Shown here piece after piece: positions 50,521-59,846 of a stretch of DNA of 64,000 bases; position 1 is the stretch's first letter, and each line of letters starts with the position of its first letter. The stretch comes from DTU053 sp012520115. Lineage in GTDB: Bacteria; Bacillota; Clostridia; Oscillospirales; Acutalibacteraceae. The notes below the pieces were generated by a model. The model was not told the DNA's origin. It ran no database searches and saw only the letters and a list, made by a program, of their open reading frames with translations. A program made the position numbers and the translations under genes. The stretch is taken from assembly GCA_050953725.1 (NCBI GenBank), contig JBMNNB010000001.1, forward strand, positions 124,001 to 188,000. Direction: 5' to 3'.

Positions 50521-52039
50521 AACCGCTTCTCCTGACAGTAGAAAGTGCATCCTTCGCCGCAGTGATTCTCCCTGCGATTTCATTAAGCAGCGCAAAGTCG
50601 AAATACCCCGTGCCGTGTACCTTTTGTGCGTTGGCGGAAAGTATCATGACCTTTGACCTTGCAATGCCGAACCGCTTTACAATAAAGTTTGAATTTATAT
50701 CAATCTGCTGAATGTCCGAATGATTTATCAGCACCGTTTTTCTTACAAGTATGCCCGAAACGATTTTTACAAGCCTCTCGTCAAAGCCAAGAGCCTTTGT
50801 CCTGTAAGACATATATGCCAGAAAGAAAGAGAAAATAGCTATGGCAACAAAGGAAATCCAGATAAATTCAATGGGCACGAAGAATACAGGCAGGGATATG
50901 AGGCAGGCAATCGCAGCGGCAAGCATATACGGCACTAAGGATTTTTTGCTGCAGGGAATAAGCTCGGCCTCGGTCTTGTAAAATGGTGCGCACTCATTTA
51001 AAACCCTTTCGGCCTCAGCCTTAGTGGTTAAGAGTGAAAGCACAGGAGTCTTGTCCTTCTGCGTTGTGAGTCCTATGACCGCCGCCTCGACGGAATACAG
51101 GCCGAAAAGCCTTGCAAGAAGACTCTGCTTTATAATCACGCCGTTTATCTTGTCCGCCTCAAAGACAACCGAGGAGGTTCTTATAAGTCCACGCTTAATA
51201 TAGATGTTCCCGCCCTCTTTCGAGAGGGTGAAATTCCAGTTCTGAAAAACCGACCTTACCACAGACAGCACTGCGCCGATTACAATCAGCAGCACCAGCA
51301 CCGTTTTATCGCCGGACGCCCCTGCGTAATATTCATAAGCGTAATCGGCATCATCAAGAAAGGCGGGCAGAAATGTGATAAGCGCCAGCACCACCTGAGC
51401 GAAGGGAATGCTTAAAAGCTGATGTGTAATCACCTTAATCGGCGAAAAGCTGATTATGGTTTTCGGCTGCGAGCTTAAAGCGGGCTTCGCAGAATAACCG
51501 TAGCTTTGCGGGTCGGCTTCTTCGCCGCCCTTTGCTTTTATGAGCTCCTCTTTAAGTATTTCCGCCAGTTCCAGTTTAAGCACAAATGTAAAATCGGTCT
51601 GCTCTGAGGTTGTTGAGGAGTTTATATCGACCTTAACCTTTGCGGTGCCTATAAGACGCTCAAAAAGGTTCCTCTCAATATTGACGGTGGAGATATTTGA
51701 GGCGGGCAGCTTTGACAGTTTTTTGAATATGGTCCTTCTCTCAACGCACAGTACACCGTCGCTGATGAAAAAGAAGGTCTTTCGCCAGATTAAAAAGCTG
51801 ATGACTATGACAACCGAGCAGACAAGAAACAGTCCCGTGCCGGAAAGCAGCACCTTTAAATTACCGGCCTTAAGCATATAGAAGAAAGAACGCCAGTAAG
51901 CGGCGGAGAAAATCATGCTCTCTCCGCTTAATAACTTATTAAAGGCCTCCGACACAAACATTATGATAACAAAGCCCCAGAACGCCGCAAGCCTTTCAAA
52001 GATAATCGACGGATGATTTCTTGCGGGCTTTTTAAACAT
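50504..52039 (-). CDS. PH-domain membrane protein (YdbT-like)
   Basis: About 511 residues with three PH-like (bPH2) units separated by paired membrane helices. Recognisable strands include FFISDGVLCVERRTIFKKLS, FTLSKEGGNIYIKRGLIRTS and GFDERLVKIVSGILVRKT. Partner of the YdbS-type protein upstream; ydbS-ydbT pairs are common in Firmicutes, and the role is not established. Start ATG 52039 overlaps the preceding stop. Confidence 0.85.
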   Translation of the reverse strand: MFKKPARNHPSIIFERLAAFWGFVIIMFVSEAFNKLLSGESMIFSAAYWRSFFYMLKAGNLKVLLSGTGLFLVCSVVIVISFLIWRKTFFFISDGVLCVERRTIFKKLSKLPASNISTVNIERNLFERLIGTAKVKVDINSSTTSEQTDFTFVLKLELAEILKEELIKAKGGEEADPQSYGYSAKPALSSQPKTIISFSPIKVITHQLLSIPFAQVVLALITFLPAFLDDADYAYEYYAGASGDKTVLVLLIVIGAVLSVVRSVFQNWNFTLSKEGGNIYIKRGLIRTSSVVFEADKINGVIIKQSLLARLFGLYSVEAAVIGLTTQKDKTPVLSLLTTKAEAERVLNECAPFYKTEAELIPCSKKSLVPYMLAAAIACLISLPVFFVPIEFIWISFVAIAIFSFFLAYMSYRTKALGFDERLVKIVSGILVRKTVLINHSDIQQIDINSNFIVKRFGIARSKVMILSANAQKVHGTGYFDFALLNEIAGRITAAKDALSTVRRSGYEQKV

Positions 52040-52583
52040 TGCCGTCACCGCCGAATCCGTCTAAATCGCCGAACATAGAAGAAGCCGTCCCTGTACCGCC
52101 GACTGTCCTTGCGGCCTCAAGACGCTCCCTAATCATATCATTAAGCCTTTCGGCAATCTGTGATGCAATCTCCCTTTCCAGAAAACGCAGCACCGCCCTT
52201 GAGCCTGCGGTGGTTACAATGACCTTCGCCACACCGAATCTGTTGTCAATGGGGCCGTAGGCTATTTCCACCTGATGAATCCTGTCGACGGGCACTATTG
52301 TGTGTGAGACGAAGAAAACACCCTCCACAATATCGATTCTGTCATCGGTAATCCTGTACTTATACCGCCTGTGACGGAATACGGTTATCTTGAAGAAATA
52401 AACAGCGCAGATAACTAAAATAAAGAGAATAATAATCAGAGATATTACTTTCTCCAACGGTGTGAACAAAAGCAGAAGGGACAAAAGAATCAGCACCCCG
52501 CACTGAATGACCGCATTAACCCTCAGTACTCCGAGTGCCTGTTTGCTAAGTCCCGTGAAATTGCCGTAATCCCTGTCGCTCAT
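52032..52583 (-). CDS. PH-domain membrane protein (YdbS-like)
   Basis: 183 residues with two membrane helices (about 25-65) and one bPH2 domain (YRITDRRIDIVEGVFFVSHT is matched as YRITDDRIDIVEGVFF). First gene of the long unit ydbS-ydbT-apbE-NusG-II-Gx-rnfCDGEAB. GGAGG ribosome site before ATG 52583. Confidence 0.87.
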   Translation of the reverse strand: MSDRDYGNFTGLSKQALGVLRVNAVIQCGVLILLSLLLLFTPLEKVISLIIILFILVICAVYFFKITVFRHRRYKYRITDDRIDIVEGVFFVSHTIVPVDRIHQVEIAYGPIDNRFGVAKVIVTTAGSRAVLRFLEREIASQIAERLNDMIRERLEAARTVGGTGTASSMFGDLDGFGGDGNV

Positions 52584-52655
52584 AAATCCTCCGTTTTTTC
52601 CTGCTGCTAAAAAAAAGAAAACTATTTGTCTAATTGTGTGATTTAAACCATAGAT

Positions 52656-52684
52656 ATTAAACCATAGCTGAAGCCTGTTGTAAA
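52656..52684 (-). promoter_or_regulatory. Promoter of the ydbS-to-rnfB transcription unit
   Basis: Minus strand TTTACA (52679-52684), 17 bases, TTTAAT (52656-52661). The direct repeat CTATGGTTTAA occurs twice at and after the -10. Confidence 0.6.
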
Positions 52685-52868
52685 CCCTGTTGGCGGTTTT
52701 TAAAACAGTAAATTAATACTGGTTTAATAGGTTTTCAAGGGGCTCAGAAAGGGCTCGGTATAATAGCCTCAAATTCGTCTTTATATTTTATTGCTTATAT
52801 GGTACAATAAACTGAAATATACTGTAAAAACACCGCTGTTAATCAAATATAAGTCGGGAGGAGCTTCT

Positions 52869-53219
52869 ATGTCATTGGTAAACTCAAAAACCCCGGAGGG
52901 AAACCTTTATATAGCAAATGATGTAATAGCCTCAATCGCATATAACGCCGCCAGAGAGGTCAGCGGCTTTGCGGGGCTTTCAAAGCTTCCTTCTCCCTCT
53001 AAAATTCTGGGCAGGGGCGACGGGAAGCATTCGATAGAGATTAAATCGAGCCAGACGGGCATTGAAATCAGCATCGCCGTCAACCTAAAAAGCGATGCCT
53101 CGATTCAGAACGTGGTAAAGCTTATTCAGACCAACATCAAAAACTCTGTTCAGAACATGACGGGCAACGTGGTTAAAAGCGTAAATGTAACAGTGGATGA
53201 TATAGTATTTGACGACTAA
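52869..53219 (+). CDS. Asp23/Gls24 family envelope protein
   Basis: 116 residues. Opening GNLYIANDVIASIAYNAARE, central GIEISIAVNLKSDASIQNVV and the C-terminal NMTGNVVKSVNVTVDDIVF fit the alkaline-shock/Gls24 family, thought to act near the cell envelope. The ATG at 52869 follows GGGAGGAGC. First gene of the clostridial nusB-recN cluster. Confidence 0.9.
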   Translation: MSLVNSKTPEGNLYIANDVIASIAYNAAREVSGFAGLSKLPSPSKILGRGDGKHSIEIKSSQTGIEISIAVNLKSDASIQNVVKLIQTNIKNSVQNMTGNVVKSVNVTVDDIVFDD

Positions 53220-53245
53220 TTTGGATAACCTTCGGAGGAAACAGG

Positions 53246-53740
53246 ATGGGACGCAGAGAAGAACGAGAGCAGGCGTTTAATATAGTTTTTTCGGCGCTAT
53301 TTCAGCCCGAAGAAGCTCTGACGGATATTATCGATGACGAAGCGGAAGCAGGCGCTTATATCCAGTCGGATTATTCAAAGAAGCTGCTCGACACACTGAG
53401 CAAAAACACTAACGAAATCGACAGTATAATCGAGCAAAGAACGGTCAAGTGGAAGAAGGAAAGGCTCTCAAAGGTAGCACTTTCCGTTCTGCGGCTTTCC
53501 CTGTGCGAGATACTCTATTTTGACGATATACCCGTAAGCGTCAGCGTAAACGAAGCGGTAGAGCTTGCAAAGAAATACTCCGTGCAGGAGGACGCAGCCT
53601 TTGTAAACGGTTTACTTGGCAGCTTTATCAGGGAGCGGCAGGGCGAAACAGGCGGGGAAGCAACCGAAACCGAACCCGAAGCCTTAGCCGAACCCGACAC
53701 CGCAGACACAGAACCGGAAACCGCAGACGTAAAGCTGTGA
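53246..53740 (+). CDS. nusB: Transcription antitermination protein NusB, with acidic tail
   Basis: 164 residues. All-helical NusB core (about 1-130): REEREQAFNIVFSALF, VKWKKERLSKVALSVLRLSL, PVSVSVNEAVELAKKY and FVNGLLGSF. A low-complexity acidic tail (ETEPEA-type, 133-164) follows, unusual for NusB. Binds boxA RNA and NusE/S10 in rRNA antitermination. Confidence 0.93.
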   Translation: MGRREEREQAFNIVFSALFQPEEALTDIIDDEAEAGAYIQSDYSKKLLDTLSKNTNEIDSIIEQRTVKWKKERLSKVALSVLRLSLCEILYFDDIPVSVSVNEAVELAKKYSVQEDAAFVNGLLGSFIRERQGETGGEATETEPEALAEPDTADTEPETADVKL

Positions 53741-53742
53741 TT

Positions 53743-54696
53743 ATGGACATTTATCTCGGAATTGACACAAGTAATTATAAGACCTCTGTGGCGATTTATG
53801 AGCCCGATTCGGACTCCTTTGTCGCCGACATCAGAAGGTTGTTAAGCGTAAAAGAGGGCGAGTTGGGTTTAAGACAAAGCGAAGCCCTTTTTCAGCATAT
53901 TAAAGAGCTTCCCGCATTGACAGAGAAGGCTTTTTCGGCGGCAAAGGATTACAGCCTTGCAGCCTGCGCCGCAAGTATTAAGCCGACAAATGCCGATAAT
54001 TCCTACATGCCCTGCTTTTTGGCGGGCGAAGGCGTTGCAAGGGCAATCGCCGCATCAAATAATATACCCTTTTACCCGTCGAATCATCAGGCGGGGCATA
54101 TCATGGCGGCACTTCACAGCGCAGACGCACTCGATATGCTTGAAAGTGGCTTCATTGCCGTCCATCTTTCAGGCGGCACGACGGATATATTAAATGTCAG
54201 CTATGACAAAGACAGCATTATCGATATAAAGCCCATTTCCGCCTCCCTTGACTTAAAGGCAGGGCAGGCCATCGACAGGGTTGGCAAGATGCTCGGTATA
54301 GCCTTTCCGGCAGGCGAGGAGCTTGAAAGGTTAGCCAATAAATCGGACCAAGAGTTTAACATAAAGCCCTATTTCAAAGACGGCTGCGCCAGCTTTTCCG
54401 GCCTTGAAAACCAGTGCGAAAAGATGCTCCGAAATGGCGAGAGTAAAGAGGACATAGCAAAATACTGTATCTCCTATGTGACCGAGGCAATAATCCTTAT
54501 GGCTGAGTCGGCCATTAAAAGCACCGGCAGGCAGAAGGTTCTGTTCTCAGGCGGCGTCACGGCAAATCAGTATTTAAGAGAAAAGGCAAAAGAGCGGCTA
54601 TTTTGCGTTTTCGGCTCTCCCGAAATGTCCGGTGACAACGCCGCAGGCCTTGCGGTACTGTGTTATCTGATGCACAAAGCCCGCAATAAGCTGTAA
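53743..54696 (+). CDS. TsaD-like (Kae1/O-sialoglycoprotein endopeptidase) paralogue
   Basis: About 317 residues of the ASKHA fold with YLGIDTSNYKTSVA, the HxxxH metal motif NHQAGH, VHLSGGTTDIL and VLFSGGVTANQYL. Clostridia carry this shorter paralogue in the nusB-xseA cluster in addition to the essential TsaD; its substrate is not known. GTG at 53737 overlaps the nusB stop, ATG 53743 chosen; no ribosome site is seen, so translation is probably coupled. Confidence 0.85.
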   Translation: MDIYLGIDTSNYKTSVAIYEPDSDSFVADIRRLLSVKEGELGLRQSEALFQHIKELPALTEKAFSAAKDYSLAACAASIKPTNADNSYMPCFLAGEGVARAIAASNNIPFYPSNHQAGHIMAALHSADALDMLESGFIAVHLSGGTTDILNVSYDKDSIIDIKPISASLDLKAGQAIDRVGKMLGIAFPAGEELERLANKSDQEFNIKPYFKDGCASFSGLENQCEKMLRNGESKEDIAKYCISYVTEAIILMAESAIKSTGRQKVLFSGGVTANQYLREKAKERLFCVFGSPEMSGDNAAGLAVLCYLMHKARNKL

Positions 54697-54713
54697 CAAA
54701 AGCAGGTATGCTT

Positions 54714-55937
54714 ATGACAGAGAATTATATTTTAAGTGTTTCACAGCTTAATTTTTATATCAAGTCGATAATCGACGCAGACAGAAAGCTTTTTGACCTC
54801 TATGTCAGCGGCGAGATATCGAATTTCACCCGTCATTTCAAAACGGGTCACCTTTATTTTACCCTCAAGGACGAAAGCTCCTCATTAAAGGCGGTAATGT
54901 TCAGCAGAGCTGCTGAAAGGCTTCGCTTCATGCCCGAAAACGGCATGAAGGTAACAGTCCGTGGCCGTGTTTCCGTTTTCGAGCGTGACGGCACATACCA
55001 GCTTTACGCCGAGACAATCGAAGCCCAGAGCGAAGGTGAATTGGCCGCCGCTTTGGAAAAGCTGAAACAAAAGCTTCAAAAAGAGGGTCTGTTTGATGAG
55101 AGCAGAAAGCGCCCCATACCCCGTTTCCCTAAAAAGGTCGGAGTCATCACCTCCGCCAGCTCCGCAGCAATTCACGATATTCTGACCGTTTTAGCCCGCC
55201 GCTGGCCTCTATCCGAGGTGGTTTTCTGCCCCGCAAGCGTCGAAGGAATTAAGGCGGTGGACGAAATCACCGCCGCCATAAAGGAGTTCAACAGTAAAAA
55301 GGCCGCCGATGTGCTGATAGTGGGCAGGGGAGGCGGCAGTGTCGAGGAGCTCTGGACCTTTAACGACGAGCGCATTGCAAGGGCCGTTGCCGCCAGTGAA
55401 ATCCCCATTATCTCTGCCGTAGGCCATGAGAGCGACTATACATTGATAGATTTTGCAGCCGATTTAAGAGCGCCCACGCCTTCAGCCGCCGCAGAGCTTG
55501 CGGTCCCGGAAAGGGCGGAGCTTCTGCACCGCATAAGATTATTGGAGCAAAGGCTTTCAGCTTCGGCAGACGAGCTTATCAACAGCAAGACATACAACCT
55601 GACCCTGCTTTATAACAGGCTTTTGTCAAAGGAGCCTACCGCCATGATTGAAAGCAGGCTTCAGACCATTGACAGCCTGCGCCAAAGGCTGAATAAGGCA
55701 GGCGATAGCTTAATAAGCGAAAAGCAGCACCTGCTCAGCAGAAACATTTCAATGCTCGACGCCCTCTCACCTTTAAAAATTCTCGGCAGGGGCTACGCCA
55801 TAGCCGTGTCCGCCGAGGAGGAGACAAAGGGCAGGATTATAAAGACCGTCACCGCAGTGAAGATAGGCGACAAAATAGATGTAAATTTGACGGACGGCGT
55901 TTTAAAGTGTAATATATTAGAGACGAAAGAGTTGTGA
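54714..55937 (+). CDS. xseA: Exodeoxyribonuclease VII large subunit
   Basis: About 407 residues. OB-fold N-terminus (YILSVSQLNFYIKSIIDAD, HLYFTLKDE), catalytic core VGVITSASSAAIHD, VGRGGGSVEELW, AVGHESDYTLIDFAAD and RAPTPSAAAE, then a coiled-coil region and a C-terminal ILGRGYAIA. Single-strand exonuclease with XseB. The ATG at 54714 is better spaced from AGCAGG than 54708. Confidence 0.95.
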   Translation: MTENYILSVSQLNFYIKSIIDADRKLFDLYVSGEISNFTRHFKTGHLYFTLKDESSSLKAVMFSRAAERLRFMPENGMKVTVRGRVSVFERDGTYQLYAETIEAQSEGELAAALEKLKQKLQKEGLFDESRKRPIPRFPKKVGVITSASSAAIHDILTVLARRWPLSEVVFCPASVEGIKAVDEITAAIKEFNSKKAADVLIVGRGGGSVEELWTFNDERIARAVAASEIPIISAVGHESDYTLIDFAADLRAPTPSAAAELAVPERAELLHRIRLLEQRLSASADELINSKTYNLTLLYNRLLSKEPTAMIESRLQTIDSLRQRLNKAGDSLISEKQHLLSRNISMLDALSPLKILGRGYAIAVSAEEETKGRIIKTVTAVKIGDKIDVNLTDGVLKCNILETKEL

Positions 55938-55941
55938 TTTT

Positions 55942-56130
55942 ATGGCTGAACAATCCTATGAGAAGTCAATAAAAAGACTCGAAGAAATAGTATCAAAGCT
56001 CGAAAAGGGCGAAATAGAGCTTGAGGAGGCCGTCAGCTTGTTTGACGAGGGCACTAAGCTCGCTTTAAGCTGCCGCAAAAGCCTTGAAGATGCAAAGCAG
56101 AAGATAACCATGCTCAAAAATAAAGAATAG
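55942..56130 (+). CDS. xseB: Exodeoxyribonuclease VII small subunit
   Basis: 62 residues with the family pattern SYEKSIKRLEEIVSKLEKGE and the later SLFDEGTKLALSCRKSLEDA. Forms the exonuclease VII holoenzyme with XseA, whose stop is 4 bases upstream. Confidence 0.95.
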   Translation: MAEQSYEKSIKRLEEIVSKLEKGEIELEEAVSLFDEGTKLALSCRKSLEDAKQKITMLKNKE

Positions 56131-56195
56131 TGCCTTATAAAACCCCTCTTTTTACATATCCTTATTCTATTAAACAAATATAAGGGCGGAGCTCA

Positions 56196-57056
56196 ATGAT
56201 TAAAGAAGACTTAAGAGACAACCTGAATTTAATAAATCCATTTCTTGAAAATATAATTAAAGGAGCGGGTAAAAACGGCTCAGCCGAGGACATTGTCTGG
56301 GACGCCGCCGCCTACTCTTTGTCCTCCGGCGGAAAGCGTGTCCGCCCCGTTCTGACATTGGAGTTCTGCAAAATGTGCGGCGGGTTTAAGGAGGACGCAC
56401 TCCACTTCGCCGCCGCAGTCGAGTTTATACACACCTATTCCTTAATTCATGACGACCTGCCCTGCATGGATGACGACGATATGCGCCGTGGCAGAGAGTC
56501 CTGCCATGTTAAGTTCGGCGAGGCAGTTGCCCTGCTTGCAGGCGACGCCCTTCTGACCCTTGCCTTTGAAACCCTTTCCGACGCCCCCTTAAAATGCGAG
56601 CAGATTGCAAAGGCAGTCAGGGTTCTGTCCCGACTTGCAGGCCCCAAGGGCATGATAGGCGGTCAGAGCATTGACATTGACAGCGAGAACAAGAAGCTCA
56701 CGGTAGAAGAGCTTCAGAAGATGGACTTATTGAAAACCTCCGCACTCATAAAGGCGGCCTGCGTGTTAGGCTGCATTGCCGCAGATGCGGGAGAATATGA
56801 AATACAGGCGGCAGAGATTTTTGCCGACAATATCGGTCTTGCGTTTCAGATTATTGACGATATTCTTGACGGCGATGAACAGGGCGAGGACGAAAAGCTA
56901 AATAAAGCCACCTATGTCTCTGTTCTCGGAATCGAAGGAGCAAGAGCTCTTGCTCAGGAGCACACCGAAACGGCCCTTTCTGCACTTACACCCTTCGGGA
57001 AAAGGGCGGACTTCTTGACGGAGTTTGCGAAAGTGCTCCTTGAAAGAAGCGTATAG
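56196..57056 (+). CDS. ispA: Polyprenyl synthetase, geranyl/farnesyl diphosphate synthase type
   Basis: 286 residues. GGKRVRPVL, first Asp-rich motif DDLPCMDDDDMRRG and second DDILDGDEQGED; small chain-length-determining residues before the first motif (HTYSLIHDD) suggest a C15 product. Makes farnesyl diphosphate from DMAPP and IPP. Next to dxs, so two isoprenoid genes are linked. Confidence 0.92.
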   Translation: MIKEDLRDNLNLINPFLENIIKGAGKNGSAEDIVWDAAAYSLSSGGKRVRPVLTLEFCKMCGGFKEDALHFAAAVEFIHTYSLIHDDLPCMDDDDMRRGRESCHVKFGEAVALLAGDALLTLAFETLSDAPLKCEQIAKAVRVLSRLAGPKGMIGGQSIDIDSENKKLTVEELQKMDLLKTSALIKAACVLGCIAADAGEYEIQAAEIFADNIGLAFQIIDDILDGDEQGEDEKLNKATYVSVLGIEGARALAQEHTETALSALTPFGKRADFLTEFAKVLLERSV

Positions 57057-57092
57057 CATGCTTGCGCTTCTCGTTAACAGGAGAAGTTCACA

Positions 57093-58982
57093 ATGGAAAA
57101 TTACGAGTTATTAAGCGGAATTAAAGGTCCACTTGATGTTAAAAAGCTCAAAAACGAGGATCTGCCAAAGCTGGCGGAAGAGATAAGGCATGTGCTAATT
57201 GATACCGTTTCGAAAAACGGCGGGCATCTTGCCTCAAATCTCGGCGTGGTGGAGCTTTCAATTGCTCTGCACAGGGTATTCTGCTCACCCTATGACAAGA
57301 TTGTCTGGGATGTGGGCCACCAGTCCTATGTCCACAAGCTTTTAACGGGCCGCTATGACAGGTTCGACACCCTCAGAACTGAAGGGGGCTTATCGGGCTT
57401 CTGCAGGCCGGATGAGAGCGAGCACGACATATTTTACAGCGGCCACAGCAGTACATCCGTTTCAAGCGCATATGGCATAGCAGCCGCAAATAAAATCAAG
57501 GGCAACAAAAACTACACTGTCGCCGTTATCGGTGACGGCTCCTTTACGGGCGGCATCGTGTATGAGGCGCTCAACAATGCGGGACGCTCAAGAACAAGGC
57601 TCATTGTCATACTCAACGACAACGAGATGTCCATTTCAAAGAACGTGGGCGCCCTCGCAAGGTATTTTGCCGCCATTAAGGCTCGTCCGGGCTATTTCAG
57701 GTTAAAAGCAAAGACCGAGCAGCTTTTGAACAAAATCCCCTTCGTGGGCAAGAGGCTGTCATTGACCTTGTTCAAGATAAAAACCTATGTAAAAAACATG
57801 ATATACAAGAGCAATATCTTTGAGGATTTCGGCTTCAGGTACATGGGCCCCATAAACGGTCACAACATAAACCAGCTCTGCGACGCCTTGGAGGGCGCAA
57901 AGACCGCTAACTATCCGGTACTCTTACACATTTACACCGTAAAGGGCAAGGGCTACGACCATGCTGAAAAGTCCCCGGAGGCCTTCCACGGCATTTCCCA
58001 GTTCGATATAAACACAGGCGAGCCTCTATCTGCCGGCACTAACTTTTCCGCCGAGTTCGGCAGGTTCCTTATTGACGTGGCCGAAAAGGACAGAAGAATC
58101 TGCGCCATAACCGCCGCAATGTCCGTAGGCACGGGTCTTGTGGGCTTTGCGGAACGCTTCCCCGACAGGTTCTTTGACGTGGGCATAGCAGAGGAGCATG
58201 CGGTTATTTTCGCCTCTGGACTTGCCAAAGCGGGCATGGTGCCTGTCTTTGCGGTCTATTCCAGCTTCCTGCAAAGGACCTATGACCAGCTCATTCACGA
58301 CGGCGCACTGCAAAGGCAGAAGATGATTCTTGCCATTGACCGAGCGGGCTTTGTGGGCGAGGACGGCGAAACCCACCACGGCATTTTTGATGTGGCTTTC
58401 TTAAACACCATTCCCGACATCACCGTCTATTCCCCCTCCACCTATGCGGAGATGCGCCGCTGCTTTATAAACGCCTTCTATCATCAGGACTCGGTTGCGG
58501 CAGTCAGGTATTATAGGGGCAGCGAATGTATTCTGCCCGATGATTTTGTAAACACCTATTCGGATTATGAGGTCTACGGCGACAGCTCTGCTGATACGGT
58601 CATAGTGACCTACGGCAGGCTTTTCGGCTATTCAGCCGCCGCAGTCAACAGGCTTAAAGAGCAGGGCATCCCCGTCATGGTGGTAAAGCTGACGAAAATC
58701 AAGCCCATTGACAAGGAAGCAGTCAGGAAGATATTCGAGAAAAAGAGGGTATTCTTCTTTGAGGAGGGCATAAAATCAGGCTCCGTGGGCGAGAAGCTGG
58801 CGCTCATCTTAAAGGAGCAGGGCTTTAAGGGCGACTATTCGCTGATTGCGGTAGACGACTGCTTTGTGCCCCATGCGACCGTTCAGAACCTATTAAATAA
58901 GTTCAAACTCGACACCGACGGCATGTGCGAAATCATTACGGAAGCCTTGATAGCACCTGCCGCAAGCGGCTTTGAGCCGTAA
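57093..58982 (+). CDS. dxs: 1-deoxy-D-xylulose-5-phosphate synthase
   Basis: 629 residues, full length. Thiamine-diphosphate domain with GDGSFTGG and NDNEMSISKNVG, acid-base Glu/His region DVGIAEEHAV, and transketolase C-domain. First step of the MEP isoprenoid pathway. AGGAG ribosome site. Confidence 0.97.
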   Translation: MENYELLSGIKGPLDVKKLKNEDLPKLAEEIRHVLIDTVSKNGGHLASNLGVVELSIALHRVFCSPYDKIVWDVGHQSYVHKLLTGRYDRFDTLRTEGGLSGFCRPDESEHDIFYSGHSSTSVSSAYGIAAANKIKGNKNYTVAVIGDGSFTGGIVYEALNNAGRSRTRLIVILNDNEMSISKNVGALARYFAAIKARPGYFRLKAKTEQLLNKIPFVGKRLSLTLFKIKTYVKNMIYKSNIFEDFGFRYMGPINGHNINQLCDALEGAKTANYPVLLHIYTVKGKGYDHAEKSPEAFHGISQFDINTGEPLSAGTNFSAEFGRFLIDVAEKDRRICAITAAMSVGTGLVGFAERFPDRFFDVGIAEEHAVIFASGLAKAGMVPVFAVYSSFLQRTYDQLIHDGALQRQKMILAIDRAGFVGEDGETHHGIFDVAFLNTIPDITVYSPSTYAEMRRCFINAFYHQDSVAAVRYYRGSECILPDDFVNTYSDYEVYGDSSADTVIVTYGRLFGYSAAAVNRLKEQGIPVMVVKLTKIKPIDKEAVRKIFEKKRVFFFEEGIKSGSVGEKLALILKEQGFKGDYSLIAVDDCFVPHATVQNLLNKFKLDTDGMCEIITEALIAPAASGFEP

Positions 58983-58996
58983 CCGGCGGAGGTCTT

Positions 58997-59821
58997 ATGT
59001 CCGAAAAAGAAAGACTTGATACCGAAATAGTTAAAAGAGGACTATCCGAAAGCCGTCAGAAGGCCGCCAATGCCATAGCCGAAGGCAGGGTCAGGGTAAA
59101 CGGCAACTCCGTAAACAAAAGCTCCTTTAAGGTAAGCGAAGCTGACAAAATAGAGGTCGAAAAGGGCCTTTCGGATGAATTTGTATCAAGGGGCGGGCAA
59201 AAGCTAAAAAAAGCCCTCTCCGTTTTTAATATTGACGTAAAAAACCTTGACTGCCTTGACATCGGCTCCAGCACAGGCGGCTTTACGGACTGCCTTTTGA
59301 AAAACGGCGCAAACCGTGTAATTGCCGTCGATGTGGGTTCAAATCAGCTTCACCCGTCACTCAGGGGTGACGACAGGGTTTTTGTGTATGAAAATACAGA
59401 CATAAGGAATACGACTGCTGATAACCTGCCCTTTAAGGTGCGGTTTATTTCTTGTGATGTATCATTTATTTCTCTTGTATTAATTCTTTCGACAGTATAT
59501 AATCTTCTTGAGGATAAGGGACAGGCCGTTTTGCTCATAAAACCTCAGTTTGAGGCGGGCAGAGCCAATATCGGCAAGAACGGCATTGTAAAGGACAAGA
59601 AGGTTCATACAGAGATTATACTGAAAATTTATGCAAGGGCGAAGGATGAGGGTTTTACGGTTTCCGGCCTTGATTTTTCCCCCATAAGCGGCGGCGACGG
59701 TAATATAGAGTACCTGATTCACCTTAAAAAGGATAAGGATGCACAGGAAATCCCCGATATTAAATCAAAAGCCCGTCAGACTGTCGAGTCAGCTCACACA
59801 TATTTGAAGCAAAGCGAATAA
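58997..59821 (+). CDS. tlyA: TlyA-family rRNA 2'-O-methyltransferase (hemolysin A type)
   Basis: 274 residues. N-terminal S4 RNA-binding domain (about 3-65; ERLDTEIVKRGLSESRQKAA, VRVNG) and an FtsJ-type Rossmann methyltransferase (LDIGSSTGGFTDCLLKNGA, VDVGSNQLHPS, CDVSFISL, LLIKPQFE). Probable ribosomal RNA 2'-O-ribose methyltransferase. Confidence 0.93.
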   Translation: MSEKERLDTEIVKRGLSESRQKAANAIAEGRVRVNGNSVNKSSFKVSEADKIEVEKGLSDEFVSRGGQKLKKALSVFNIDVKNLDCLDIGSSTGGFTDCLLKNGANRVIAVDVGSNQLHPSLRGDDRVFVYENTDIRNTTADNLPFKVRFISCDVSFISLVLILSTVYNLLEDKGQAVLLIKPQFEAGRANIGKNGIVKDKKVHTEIILKIYARAKDEGFTVSGLDFSPISGGDGNIEYLIHLKKDKDAQEIPDIKSKARQTVESAHTYLKQSE

Positions 59822-59846
59822 TCTCCCACAAACGGCGGTGAAAATA

